A stretch of 64,000 nucleotides of DNA, from NCBI GenBank assembly GCA_964036045.1, contig OZ038388.1:34130295-34194294 (forward strand), given 5' to 3'. The notes beneath the pieces are model-generated. The model did not search any database. It had not been told where the DNA came from and was given only the letters and a program-made list of their open reading frames with translations. Positions 1 through 12,227 of the stretch are shown piece by piece. How positions within the stretch are numbered: position 1 is the first letter of the stretch; each line of letters begins with the position of its first letter. Origin of the DNA: Eutreptiella sp. 'Long Island Sound 2002' (taxonomy: Eukaryota > Euglenozoa > Euglenophyceae > Eutreptiales > Eutreptiaceae). The translations under genes were made by a program, and so were the position numbers.

Positions 1-1878
1 CACAATAGATGCCCCTTTTTGTGCCCCAAGACGGTAGGGATACATAGCTACAATGCATACAGTTTCTGGATGTGGCCCCGAAACGGCAGGGGATACACAA
101 CCACAATCCACACACTTTTTGAGTGTGTACCAGAGATGGCAGGGATATACAGCCTCAATCCACACCCTTTTTTGTGTGTGGCCGCCAGATGGTACAGGAT
201 AGCAGCCACAATCCATACCCCGTTCTTGGGTGTGGCCCCGAGACGGCAGGAGATATGTGGCCACAATGCGAACTGTTTTTGGGTGTGGCTTAAGACAACC
301 AGGTGATGCACAGCCACAATCCACACAATACACACGGTTCTGTTGGTGTAGCCCCGAGAGGGCAGGCATGTGGTTTTTTGGGTGTGGCTCCGATACAGAA
401 GGGGATACACAGCCACAATGCACACAATTCTTATGTGTGGCCGCATGGCTGTACGAATTACCAAGCCACAAAGCACATGGCTTTTGGGTCTGAGCCTGAC
501 ACGGCACAGGGATCACAGCCACAATGCAAACCCCCTTTTGGGTGTTTTTGGCTCCAAGACGGCATGGGATCTGCACCCACAGTTCACACCCCTTTTGGGG
601 TGTGCCCCCAAGACAGCAGGGGATGCGTAGCCAGAATGCATGCGGTTTTCAGATGTGGCTCCAAGACAGCAAAGGATGCGCAACCACAATCCGTACAGTT
701 TTTGGGTGTAGCCCCGAGACAGCAAGGGATACGTAGTCACACTGCACACGGTTTTGGGGTGTGACCCCAAGACGGTCGCGGATTTGTTGCCACAATTCTC
801 ACCATTTTTGGGTGTGGCTCCGAGAGGGCAAGGAATGCACAGCCACAATCCACACGGCCATGGGTGTGGCCCCGGGACGGCAGTGGATGCTCAGCTGCAA
901 TGCACACCCCATTTTGGCTGTGGCCCTGAGGCGAAAGGGGATATGTAGCCACAGTTCACATAGTTTTTGGATGTGGCCCCAAGACAGTACGGGATGCATA
1001 GCCACAATGCACGCCCCTTTTGGCTGTGGGCACAACATGGCACGGGATGCACAACCACAATCCACGCGGTGTTTGCCTGGCCCTGCACGGCAGGGGATAC
1101 ATGGCCACAGTGCACACAGTTTTGGGGATGGCCCCTTGGATACGCAGCCACCGTTTGGGTGGGGCTTCGAGGTGGCACCGATTGTACAGCCATAATGCAC
1201 ATGGCTTTTGGATATGCCCACAGGTTGATAGGGGATAAACAGCCACAATCCACACACTTTTTGGGTGTGGCCCCAAGACGGCAGGGAATACGTGGCCACA
1301 GTTCACACATTTTTGGGTTGTGGCTCCGAGACGGCAGGGGATACACAACCACAATCCACGAGGTTTTGAGGTCCCAAGACGGCAGGGAATGCTCAGCCAC
1401 AATCCACACCCGGTTTCTGGGTGCGGCCCTCACAACGGCAATGGATGCGCAGCCACAATCCATGCAGTCTTCTGGGTGTGGCCCCAAGATGGCAGCAGAT
1501 ACGGAGCTGCAGTCCACACAGTCTCGGGCTGTGTCCCATAAGTATCAAGGAACACGCAACCACAATCCACACAGTTTTTGGGTGTGGCGCCAAGACGGTT
1601 GGGGGACACAGCCACAATCCGCACCCCTTTTTGGGTGTGGCTCTGAGACATGAGGGGATATGCAGCCACTTGGACTTTAGATGTGGCCCCGAGATGGCAG
1701 GGGACACAACCACAACCCACATGGTTTTTGGGTGTGTCCCCAAGACCGCATGGGATATGTAGCCACAGTCCACACTTTTGGCTGTGGCCTGGAGACAGCA
1801 ACGGATACACAGCCACAATCACATCCTTTTTGAGGTGTGGCCTTGGGACGGCAGGGGATGCAGCCACAATCCACACTT
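1..1878. repeat. 53-bp minisatellite, about 35 diverged units
   Basis: Each unit has the core GTGTGGCCCCGAGACGGCAG, then GGGATAC, then AGCCACAATCCACAC and a short T run. Spacing measured on the CCACA motif is 53 bases (1243, 1296, 1349), with occasional 48- and 56-base units. The array starts before the window. Because 53 is not a multiple of three and the unit is poor in stop codons, long open frames appear on both strands. They are by-products of the repeat, not genes. Confidence 0.95.
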
Positions 1879-2440
1879 TTAGCATTTTTCAGTCCTCTGG
1901 TCTGCTTGTGTTTGTCAGCCATCTCCTGTTTAGTGATTGGCTTTGAACCATTAGATCACCAAAAAAGCCTTGCTCTGATTTGCCAAACAAGTGGTGTCCC
2001 GAAGGTGTGGTATCCTACCATGTTGGTGTCATCAATGTACACTCCCAGTTGTCCATGCTGGATAGCTGTACAAGTTGTCTCTGCTGTGGTGCCAGGTACA
2101 CCACATGCAGGCAAATGTTTGTATCAATTGTGGCCATGTAGAGTCTCAGAGGCAGCAGTATTCAGCTTCTTTGCTGCACGTTCTTGCACAGGGTCAGATT
2201 GGTTGATCTTATGGGTGTCAATGCCACCATTGGGCACCAATTCACATGTTGCAGTGCCACTGCAGAAGGCTGTCCAAATGCTGGATCTCAGTCATGTTGG
2301 GTTTTGCTATTTTCCCCTCTTGTCTTAAGGGAATGCTGGTTTTGATTTTCTTGTGCAGGCGCTTGTGCCTTCTGTGGGAAAGGTGGGGAAAGGGGAGTTC
2401 AAAGCATGGGGAGGGGGGGAATCCCTCAAAGGGGGGGTTG
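1879..2440. other. Unique DNA after the minisatellite, no gene recognised
   Basis: A frame on the plus strand stays open from the end of the minisatellite to 2328, but its translation has no recognisable domain and its start lies inside the repeat. I see no promoter or splice pattern that I would defend. Confidence 0.4.
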
Positions 2441-2456
2441 CTATCACCGCTTTTGG

Positions 2457-2562
2457 GGTTGTTTCGTCCCCGAAAATTATCAGCCCCAAAATTTTGGAAA
2501 GGGCGGGTTTGGGATTGTTTTGTTCCCTAAAATTATCAGCCCCAAAATTTGGAAAGGGGGGG
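2457..2562. repeat. 54-bp direct duplication in a G-rich tract
   Basis: Two adjacent copies share AAAATTATCAGCCCCAAAAT with flanking TTGTTT and GGAAAGG. They sit in a G-rich stretch (2400-2600) with several runs of 7-9 G. Confidence 0.8.
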
Positions 2563-2599
2563 GAGGTTATCCTCCTTTTTATTTTTTGGGGGGGGGTTT

Positions 2600-4090
2600 C
2601 CCCACTACCATAGCCGCGACGGCGTGCTTTTTCTCCCCGCCTATTGTCTGCGCATGTGCATATTTTGCTATGCACTTGTTTTCAGGGTGGATTTACCTGA
2701 AGATTTCGCACATGAACAGTGTTAGCAGGCGATAAAAGGCATACAATTGTTTGATGGGGTGTGGTGTAATGGTTGTGAACAGAATAAGTTTGCGAAGGTG
2801 TTTTGGTATTTGAACATCTCTTTTACCCGCAGCCAGGTTTTACAGACCGGGCCATTCAGCTGCTGCTTTGATTTTACCCTTCCCCCTTGGTTTGCGTATT
2901 TGTATTTGGGATATGGACGTTGTTGGGTTCAGTTCTTGGTGTCCTTTACGTATGGTGGTGTCCTGCCCACATGAAGCATTATATCGTGAATGCAGGAGTA
3001 TCTGCACACGTTTTTTTCAGCATCTTCAAACCTTGCTGGACGGAGTCAAGCTAATTCAAACTGACTCAGATCTGCTCATACCAATTCGAACGGCTCCAAC
3101 CTGGTTCGAATTGAGTTCACCTGGACCAAGTGTAATTCGGATTCAATCAAATTAACACCACACCAACCACAACAAACCGATTCACACTCGACGGAATGGC
3201 TCAAACTGACTGAAAGTGACCTAGACTGATTCAATTCGTTCATATGTATGCATCCACAGGTAGGTACAATATTTGATTCATGCGTTCATGTTTACAAGCA
3301 CCCAAGAAATAGAAATGGTTGTCGCAATGGCAGATATTCAAGCGGAAGTTGAGCAATTTTCTTCACCGGCAGCCATTTTGCTATGAAGTGCATAATTTTT
3401 GGTATTTGTGCAGCGGAATGGGACTCAGCATAGCATCAGATGCACAGCAATCCATTACTGCTTGCCATGCCTGGTTTTCAATTGGTGGATGTGTTTCTCT
3501 TGAAACTCACACCTCTTCTCATGCCTCCAGCTGTTTGGCATACCAGTAATATGGCGTGCATGCCTGATTCATAGTCTCCACAGTATTTGCTTGGAAGGAT
3601 TGCAATCCAAGCTATGGTAGTAGATATTTGGGCGCATGGATATATCCGTTGATTCAATGCATTCATCACAAGTGCACGTCCTTTTTTTTTACTCAACTCA
3701 TGATTTTTCTCTCAAGGTATTCAGTTCCCAGTTTTTTTTTGTATTTAGTCCATTTAGGTGTTGTTTTGCAAATTTTGTTTCATAAAGTGCAGTATTGGAT
3801 GTTCCAGGTGTGCAGGTCACAGCAATGAGCAGACAGTTTGACATTACCTCAATATGCCCATCCAGTGTGCTTTGTATATTTTTTTCCTTTGGTGCACTGC
3901 ACTGCTTCTTTTCTGGTGCTTCTCAGTCAAAGTTGTTGGATCATCAGTAAACCAAGTATGTTGCATTCGACTCCAACTCTAACCTGTGGCAAAAAGTGCA
4001 CAATGCAAATATGGAGCGCCATGAATTTGTGCAGCATTAAGCATTATTTCCAACACATTGCTACGGCAGGCTGCAAAGAGCATAATTCAA
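2600..4090. other. No gene recognised; AATTC-rich degenerate repeat at 3040-3245
   Basis: From about 3040 to 3245 short motifs such as AATTCAAACTGACTC and AATTCGAACGGCTC recur every 15-30 bases in both orientations. The rest is AT-rich DNA with short open frames of no recognisable character. Confidence 0.4.
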
Positions 4091-4290
4091 AGAACTCACC
4101 TCGAAGAGAGGTTGTTAGATCAAGCGCAGGCGCGAGCGTCGTATACCCCCCCCCTTTTTGGGGGTCGTTTGCGTAGCATACCCCAATGTATGGTTACTAA
4201 CGTCTAACCCCTTGTAAAATCATCATTTTAGGACCAAAAATGATCCCTAATGATTTTTTGGATTTTGACCCCCGTACCCCCCCCCCCCCC
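4091..4290. repeat. Dispersed repeat, copy 1 (direct copy at 4968-5170)
   Basis: It shares TTGTTAGATCAA, a C run following GTATACC or ATATACC, the ACCCCAA region and CTTGTAAAATCATCATTTT with the copy near 4968-5170. A third, inverted copy lies at about 37190-37330. Confidence 0.75.
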
Positions 4291-4531
4291 CCGCACCTGG
4301 GTACCCCTTTTTGGGGGGTGGGGGGTGGGGTGGGGGCGTCAAAACTTCTTTGTGTATTGTGGCCGCTGTGTGTGTATTTGGACCTGGGTCCTGAAGAACT
4401 TTTTTCTTGTATATGGACGCCCTAACCCATGGCGGGGGTCCCGGGTCCCAACTCCAGGTACCCCCAGTTGCCCCCCCCCCCCCCCCCCATATGGCCCCTT
4501 GGCAGTGAGGACTTAGCCGTTTTCACACTGG

Positions 4532-4925
4532 GTAGGCTGTTTAGTGGCACGTGAAAGTTTTTTGAAATTCAATTTTTCATGAAACCCTTCCGTTGCCCCT
4601 AGGATGGGTTTGGGTGATCATTTGGTGACAATACGGGTACTTGAGCACCCATGGGGACCCACGTAGTGGCCGCTAGGCCTATGTAGCCCGTGCCATGGGC
4701 CCTCCAAAAGCCCCAAAATTGCTGCTGCGTAGGCTGTTTAGTGACACCTGAAAGTTTTTCACATTTCGAGTTTTTCCGAAACCATTCTGTTGCCCCGAGG
4801 ATGGGTTTGGGTGATCATTTGGTGACAATACGGGTACTTGAGCACCCATGGGGACCCACGTAGTGGCCGCTAGGCCTATGTAGCCTGTGCCATGGGCCCT
4901 CCAAAAGCCCCAAAATTGCTGTTGC
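4532..4925. repeat. 197-bp tandem repeat, two copies
   Basis: GTAGGCTGTTTAGTG begins the copies at 4532 and 4729, and the start of a third unit (GTAGGCT) is at 4926, giving an exact 197-base period. The copies differ by a few substitutions, and both carry GGGTGATCATTTGGTGACAA and CCATGGGCCCTCCAAAAGCC. Confidence 0.93.
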
Positions 4926-4967
4926 GTAGGCTAGCAGTTTCCCACCCTCTACAGGTCAAAAATGGAA

Positions 4968-5170
4968 ATCACCTCGCAGAGGTTGTTAGATCAAAGCCAG
5001 GGGTATATGGGGGAAAACGCCATATACCCCCCCATTTTGGGCCTTTTGGGGCCTATTCGCGTACCCTACCCCAAGGGGTTGAATTGTTAGTTTAACTCTT
5101 TGTAAAATCATTATTTTGTCCAATAAAAGCATCCCCTGATGAGTTTTTGGTCCGCACCCCTGTAGAACCC
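4968..5170. repeat. Dispersed repeat, copy 2
   Basis: Direct-orientation relative of 4091-4290. Shared landmarks are GAGGTTGTTAGATCAA, the run of C after ATATACC, and CTTTGTAAAATCATTATTTT. The copies are clearly diverged. Confidence 0.7.
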
Positions 5171-5407
5171 AACCCCCCATTTGAAACCCACTTTTTTGAG
5201 GTTTTTCTGGAGGGGGGGGGGGTCAAAAGTGTCGAAAAAATGACCCACCTTTTTTTTGGGTCAAAAATCATGAATCTTTTGGTTTTTTTCGATTTTGAGC
5301 CGAAAAAGTGTTTCCGGGTCAGGGTTTTGCTTAACCACGGGGGGGGGGGAATTCAGGGACCCACCCACCCAGATTTTTGGCATACCCACAGACCGACAAA
5401 TGTCCCA

Positions 5408-5438
5408 CCCCCCCCCCCCCCGGGGGGGGGGGGGGGGG
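5408..5438. other. Pure C14-G17 homopolymer inversion
   Basis: Fourteen consecutive C (5408-5421) are followed directly by seventeen consecutive G (5422-5438). This is a perfect inverted repeat with no spacer, able to form a hairpin or cruciform, and the G run on either strand could form a quadruplex. Such a tract is also a likely assembly or sequencing error site. Confidence 0.9.
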
Positions 5439-5824
5439 TCTGACACCCACCCACCCACGTACCCAACTGAGACATGCAATACATAAGACCAAGTTTTTCA
5501 CAGAGGTGAACAACTGTGGGGTTTTAGCGTTGCCCCCTTCGCATTTGATACAAATGACAATGCATCCTAGCCCCTTTATGGGCGTGGGGCATGGACACGT
5601 GATATGCAATGCCATGTAAACACACCATAAATCAACATGTTACATGGAACCTGCAAAAGAAGAAAGAAAGAAGTGGCACTGGCTCGATAGACCCAAGGGC
5701 CCCCATAAACTCCCACCCCATCCCGGGGGGGGGGGGGATGGACACCCACCCACCCTGAAATTCTGCCAGACCCACCCACCCCCCCCCCCCCCGTGGGGTA
5801 GGACGGACACTAAGCAAAAGCTTT

Positions 5825-6690
5825 TTCCGGGTCCCAACTCCATTTTTGAGCTACCCAGGGTGAAAAATTGCATAAGCAAGTTGTGTACCCATCCCTTGGG
5901 AATGCCCCCCCCCCCCCTGCCCCCGGACCCAATACCCAAATGATGTGAAAACTACATAACTACGGCCCAAAACATGCTTTACATAGGTTGGGTGGTCATT
6001 TAGTGCAGTTACAATATCAAAAAAATAAGTTTCTGAAACTTCGATTTTTGAGCTGCCAAGAGTGAAAAACCGCACAAGCAAGTTGTGTACCAGTCTCTTG
6101 GAAACCCCCCCCCCTCCCGGACCAGATACCTAAATGATGTGAAAAAACACATCAATAGGGCCTAAAAAATGCTTTACATATGTTTGATGGTCATTTTGTG
6201 TGGTCATGCTGTTACACACGCTATCAAAAAAACAAGTTTCGGAAACTTCGATCTTTTGATCTGCCCAAGGTAAAAAGCTGCGTAAGCAGGTTGTGTACTA
6301 ATCCCTTGGGAGACCCCCCTCAAAAAAAATGTGAAAAACACGTAAATACGGCCTAAAACATGCTTTATATACCTTGGATGGTCATTGTGAGTGGTCATGA
6401 TGTCAATAAAATAGGTTTTGGAAACTTCGATTTTTGATTTTCCAGGGTGAAAAACTGCCGAAGCAGGTTGAGTACAATTCCTTGGGAACACCCCACCCCC
6501 CGGACCCAATACCCAAATAATGTGAAAAACACATCACCACGGCCTAAAACATGCTTTACATAGTTTGATGATCATTTTGTGTAATCACGATATCAAAAAG
6601 ATACATTTTGAAAAAAATTCGATTTTTGAGCTGCCCAACGTGAAAAATTGCATGCAAGCAGGTTGTGTACTGTTACCATTCATGTAAACC
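5825..6690 (+). repeat. Satellite of about 177-208 bp, five units
   Basis: The motif TGAAAAATTGC (with variants), followed by AAGCAGGTTGTGTAC, recurs at 5861, 6063, 6271, 6448 and 6641. Each unit also carries a C run, an ATGTGAAAA block, AAAACATGCTTTACAT and a TCGATTTTTGAGCTGCC block. Units are diverged and vary in length, mainly in the C runs. Confidence 0.9.
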
Positions 6691-6699
6691 ACTGGAGGT

Positions 6700-6895
6700 T
6701 GAATCAGTCATTTGGCGTCTTTGGCACGAGTTTTGACCGGCCCTCGGCAGGGCTATAGACTGCAAAAAACGTCCTTTCCCATTCTAGTAGGGATATACCG
6801 TCACAATGTCCATGCTTGCACCCCTTAGAGCGGGCACCACAGGGTCACCAAGGTCGCAAAAACCACGGACATAGCAAAAATGGCTTATCCTTTTG
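6700..6895. repeat. Spacer repeat related to 36896-37075
   Basis: It shares GACCGGCCCT, the GCAGGGCTA region, TTGCACCCC and ATAGCAAAAATGGCT with 36896-37075 in direct orientation. It lies exactly where the neighbouring satellite switches orientation. Confidence 0.6.
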
Positions 6896-7235
6896 ATATC
6901 GTCATCACTTCAAGTGACCATCCAAGCTATGTAAAGCATGTTTCAGGCCGTATTTATGTAGTTTCCATCCTATTTTGGGTGAGTGTTGCTCGGAGTAGAT
7001 TCTCTGCGAGGTGGATTTGCCAAAGGCAATAGAATTTTTGCAAGATGTTTTGTGGATATTGTGACCATTTCCAATCATGAAATCTGCCATGTAAAGTATG
7101 TATTAGACCCTCTTTGTGTGTTTTTCACACTAGTTGGGTGTTGGAGGGGGGGGGGGGGGGGGCTATTAAGGGGTTCATGGCACAACCTGCTTATGTAGTT
7201 TTCTAGCCTCAGCAGCTCAAAAATGGAAATTTCCG
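6896..7235 (-). repeat. Inverted copies of the 200-bp satellite
   Basis: GACCATCCAAGCTATGTAAA (6918 on) is the reverse complement of the satellite block that reads TTTACATAGGTTGGGTGGTC in the plus-oriented array. The C run appears here as a G run (7147-7162), and the AGCAGGTTGTG block appears as CACAACCTGCTT. Confidence 0.85.
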
Positions 7236-7239
7236 AAAC

Positions 7240-9020
7240 TGAAAAATTTTATCCCAACCGGCCTATCATTTTGCAAAACCCACTGATGTTGAAAGGAAAA
7301 AGGGAGTGGTGTATCAGTGAAATATTTCTTCGTCATATATGACTAGTCCGATTAATTGGTTTGTCTTAGTTTTCAAAATAATTAGTTTTGCCGATTGTTT
7401 GCCAAATGAGATCCGATTAATCCAATTATTCCGGTTATCCGATTAACTTAGTTGGTAAAACCAATTCCGAACCTTAGTTAATGCCAAAGTGCTGCAGATT
7501 GGCGGCTAAAGCATTAGGTTTTCAAATCATTGACTTTTGCGTGCTAAAGACTTTTAATATTGCCCGTAAACTTGAGTTGACACATGGCTCTATATTTCAA
7601 ACCGAAGAAGCGGCAACACGTGGCCACACAAAATACCAAACATCGCAAAATTTGAACATGTATCTCACGACTTCGCTTAAGCGATCGTGCCCTAGCCTTG
7701 CCTATGGATGGTACCTGGGGCTCAAATTTGGGTCATGGTTGGGAGATGGTTGGTGTACCTCTAGTTTAAAACGGGCCCTCAATATTTGGTGCAGAGTTGT
7801 GCCCTTTTTCACAGACACTATGCAGTTTTCCTATGCTTTGCAAACACAAAGTTGTTGACTGCTAGAACATTTGTTGGATGGTTTGCCGATGCGCCACAAA
7901 GTAGCACGGTCAACTAAATTTATTCATGATGAGTGGTGCAAGATTGGAAGTATGTCCTCAATGCCGGGGAAAAAAGTTGTCCATGGGTAGAAATGGGGCA
8001 AATTTTGGTCCCCGTGGGGTGCATCAATCATATTGGGTAGCATGAAAAATTGATTACCAAAATAACCACTACGAAGATCCTAGATGCCTATACCCATTGC
8101 CGTTCCTAATGCATTTCTTGAGATTAGAATCTCCTTGTCCGCGCTACGTGTCAGATCCACTACCACATCGCTTTGTGGTGCAATCGTAGCACAGGGCAGC
8201 TGTGATCCTTGATTCCAAATATTTCTCGACTAAACTCTACTGAAAATGGTCTGAGCAAATGCGATGGCCTGCACTCAAAAAATTTTGATGAACGAAGAAA
8301 ATGGCTCAATGCAATTTTCTTACAATGATAGTTCATTTTTGAAAACATTTTGAGCTGAATGCGTGCACAGCACAAAGATTCCTTTTGTTGGAACAACGTG
8401 CGCCCTCCCCCCCTTTTTTCCTTTTTACGGTATTTTCATTGAAATCGCATTACAATTATTTCAACATCCAAAGTAAAAATATCGCTCATGCATATGGCAT
8501 GCTTGTAACATGTGGTGCTTACCGTGGTTAAAATATTGGTCAATCAAATTTTTTTAATTGGCAAAAGAGTTGGTGAGTTGAAATCACCGGATTTGGTATG
8601 ATATGAACTAACCGTCATCTCTTTTCAGACCTTTTCAGCCCATATATCTTTGTTGCGCAGGGTTGTTGGTCCATTCAGGGCCATTTCGGGCACCCTACAA
8701 TGCCCATTCTACAATATCTAGAGCACTAAGCGCCAAACCTTTACTTATACAAAGTGTACCACCGAATTCGCCAATGACCAACTTAGGGGAAATATCCGCA
8801 CGGCGTACGCACTGCGTCCGGTGTTTGAAAAACTTTCCAAAGAATTGGTCTACCAAGGGAGGAGTCCTAGATGGTACCGCTGATTTCCTAGGTTTCCAAA
8901 TGAGGTGCTGCAGTCCCTTTTTTTTGACGCTCTTTTTTGTTGATTTGGAAAAGTGTAACAGCGGCAACATGCAAAAGCCCTCGGGCAATCTCACATGCAA
9001 ACAAATTGAAAGCGGACAAA
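7240..9020. other. No gene recognised
   Basis: AT-rich DNA. A 125-codon open frame (7481-7858, plus) and a 139-codon frame (8663-9082, plus) exist, but neither shows a domain, a splice pattern or a coding-like composition that I trust. Confidence 0.35.
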
Positions 9021-9029
9021 CCCAATGGG

Positions 9030-9130
9030 GGCATTTTCCCTCGGCGCGCACACAACGCCAATTGTTACACTGTTTGTCCTAGCAATCCCCCTGAAAACCG
9101 CTCCTGAAGCATGCATGCTCAATTCCAAAA
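9030..9130. repeat. Dispersed repeat X, copy with relative at 18465-18560
   Basis: It shares ACGCCAATTGTTACA (with mismatches), CCCCTGAAAACC and GAAGCATGCATG with 18465-18560 in the same orientation. The neighbouring block at 9518-9620 matches 18570-18690 in the opposite orientation, so the two parts of the family have been rearranged relative to each other. Confidence 0.7.
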
Positions 9131-9517
9131 CTGTGCAATTGAAGTTTGTCGTGATCTTGATGCACTTGTGCATTCTTCAAGCGGCGGCAAAAGACTGCAA
9201 TGGGGTGGTAAGCCGGCACTTGGGATGGCAAAAGAAATGGAGTCCTGTTTGCACTACCGATCTTGAAAATATTCCAAATGGATTAATGCTTTTGGTGAGA
9301 GCCCGAATGCTGGGAAGGCCCGCACACCCCATTGGAACGGGTGTAGAACACCTTGTCTCCAACATTGAAGCCCATTGTGAATGCAAAGGAGGGTCCAAAG
9401 ACATGAAAAGACGAATATGGGGAGAGTTGTCGCAAAGTAGCGCACAGTTCAATGTTTTTGGAATGTTTACCCAACTTCTACCCCGGGGAACAACCCCCAT
9501 AGAACCTCCTCACCTAG

Positions 9518-9620
9518 GGTCCCAATTTCTGCACCCGGCAGCCCTTGCTGGCATACCATGAATCTTCATTTTTTGTTCTGATGCTTGTCACAGGTACCAA
9601 GGTCCCAATTTCTGCACCCT
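9518..9620 (-). repeat. Dispersed repeat Y, inverted relative of 18570-18690
   Basis: Shared features are CAATTTCTGCACCC twice, CAGCCCTTGCTGG, and TTTTTTGTTCTGATGCTTG. The 18.6-kb copy reads these on the opposite strand. Each copy contains the 'ttctgcaccc' block at both ends. Confidence 0.75.
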
Positions 9621-9649
9621 GGTGGGAGGGGTATGGGTACCCCCCCCCC

Positions 9650-9732
9650 CCCCCCCCGTGTCCAACGAATAATTATGTAGACAAAAAATACGGTTCGAAC
9701 AGGTAGTGTTCGTTCGTTGGACATAGTGTTCG
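9650..9732. mobile_element. Possible short inverted-repeat element (MITE-like)
   Basis: A segment bounded by TGTCCAACGAA and TTCGTTGGACA, the two being perfect reverse complements, encloses about 45 bases including ACAAAAAATACGGTTCGAAC. The internal block plus one terminus recurs at 10468-10520, also next to a long G run. The size is small even for a MITE and no target duplication is obvious, so mobility is inferred. Confidence 0.5.
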
Positions 9733-9824
9733 TTGCGCGCGACAATGTGGTGAACCGGCGGTAACACATCCCTGTGCACGAGATACCTAGCCCATGCAAA
9801 GCACAATGCGCTGGAGACTTCCAC

Positions 9825-10308
<484 letters not shown>

Positions 10309-10467
10309 AGTGGGCAACAGAGGTCCTGTAGTTGAGGGACACCACTTCCCCACACCTTGCTTTAGAGTTTTCTGCAACATACATTGCAACAGCCCCTCAT
10401 TTCCCCGCACCTTTGGCCTGAAACCTCAATTCTGATGTCTCGTACCTAATTCTGTACCGAATTACTT

Positions 10468-10525
10468 AGGTACACAAAAAATACGGTTCGAACGGGTAGT
10501 GTTCGTTGGACACGGGGGGGGGGGG
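10468..10525. repeat. Partial copy of the 9.65-kb short element, ending in a G run
   Basis: It shares ACAAAAAATACGGTTCGAAC and GGTAGTGTTCGTTGGACA with 9680-9732, and a run of 14 G follows directly. The left terminal inverted repeat is absent here. Confidence 0.7.
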
Positions 10526-10529
10526 GGTA

Positions 10530-12220
10530 TGATGGCCTGTGACCGACTGATGAATCCGGTCCAAATAAAAGAGGGACCCCAATTCCGTGCATTCGATGTC
10601 GATCTGGGTAATAAAAATACGCACGGTGCGCGCACGGATCGAGCAACACCCCCATGATGTCCCGCAGTAGACATCCCGAGTATCACCACAAACACGGCTC
10701 ATGGTGCCCGTTTGCAAAGGAAATGATGCTACAATTGTGCACAATGCCAACTGCACCCTATGACAATGTTGTGTGGGTGCCCATGCCAATCGTACACCCC
10801 AAAAACTGGCTACTGGTGGTGGAAAATAGCTGACTTTTCGCACAGCGCGCGGTGCGCCCCCAATGTTTTCGGACTCCTGCCAGTCAAGCAGGTGTAAATG
10901 ACTTGCACCCCTGTGTGAAGCCACAAAAGAGACATAGCTCTGTTGAGACAGGGGGTCAGAATTCTGCAGGCCTACACACAAAGAACATGACAAAAGACAT
11001 TGCAGAAGCAAAAACAAGGCGCACATGCAGATTGGGAATCCCCCCCCCAATGGATGCAGTTGCCTCTAGATCGGCTGAAAGGGTCCACGGAACAACCCCA
11101 GTCCCCCCCACCCTTGCGCAAGCACCAGCCAGGTCAGGAAAGTGACGGTCAGACCGGGTCCTGGACCGCACCTGATACCCCCCCTTACACTTACTGAGTG
11201 ATGCTTGGCAGAGGCAATTACAACAAACAAATCAGCTAATTTTAACAGGGGCTTATTTTGCACAGCGGCCTGAAATTTGTGTGGGAACTTTTTCACAAAA
11301 TTGACATGCCACAGCAACCCCCCCCCCCCCACCTGTGCTGATTCCCAGAGTGAGATCTGAACACAATGAATGGCAATGCAATCAAATGCAAAGGCATACT
11401 CATCGTTACAAAAGCAACAAATGCACACAACTTTCACCCAGAGCCACAATGGCGAGATGCCAATCTATTGTGTCACTGGCAACCTGCAACTAGTGGCATA
11501 TCAGCAGACAGATGCTACGAAAATGCTGTGCCTGCACTGCATGCTTTTGAATTGTCCAAACATTCACATATATATAAATACGCGTCGGTCAAATCGCTGA
11601 AAATCTTCCATATACACCCACACCAAATGAACAAACAATTTCTTTCCTGGCCCTCTTGCTCTGTGCCACCTTGGCACTCTGCCATCACTTCCACTCCTTA
11701 GTATCTAGACACATCCACAAACATACACACACACACACACACACATTCCGGCCCGACAATCTCTACACGCACACACCCAAACACGAGATGTACACCAAGA
11801 AAGCTTCGTAAAGCCTCATAAAGATACATGTTGATCAAAGCAGAACCTTTGCCTGCACTTCCTCTAGACACAAAAACACACACGCATGCACACAGGAGCG
11901 ATGCAGCAGCATCAGTCATCAACAGTGTTGTCATCATGGCCATCCTCGTACTCATCGCCACTACTGAAACGCCAAGGGCAACACCCTCGCCCGTGCAGGG
12001 AGCACCCAAAAAAATGCATTACAGCCTCTGCACACCACATTTGCAACCACCCAAGTGGTAGTGGGCGAAGACATAATGCTTTGTCCCACAGGTGGTGATC
12101 AGTCTACCCCGATGGCCAAATGGTTGCACTGTGCATGCACTGCGTCCCCCTGATGGCCTGCCAATGCACATGTTTGCGCCAGCATAAAAACCCACACTGC
12201 ATGAGGAGCAAACAGTACGC
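10530..12220. other. No gene recognised; CA microsatellite at 11723-11745
   Basis: The block at 10790-10856 (GGCTACTGGTGGTGGAAAA and a GCGCGCGGTGCGCCCCC-like tail) recurs at 18680-18748. A CA microsatellite lies at 11723-11745. Open frames here are short or overlap these repeats. Confidence 0.45.
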
Positions 12221-12227
12221 TCCCATG

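Noticed and set aside
967-1653. 228-codon open frame in the 53-bp minisatellite
   Set aside because: Equally long frames exist in other phases and on the other strand. The period is not a multiple of three, so no constant peptide repeat is encoded.
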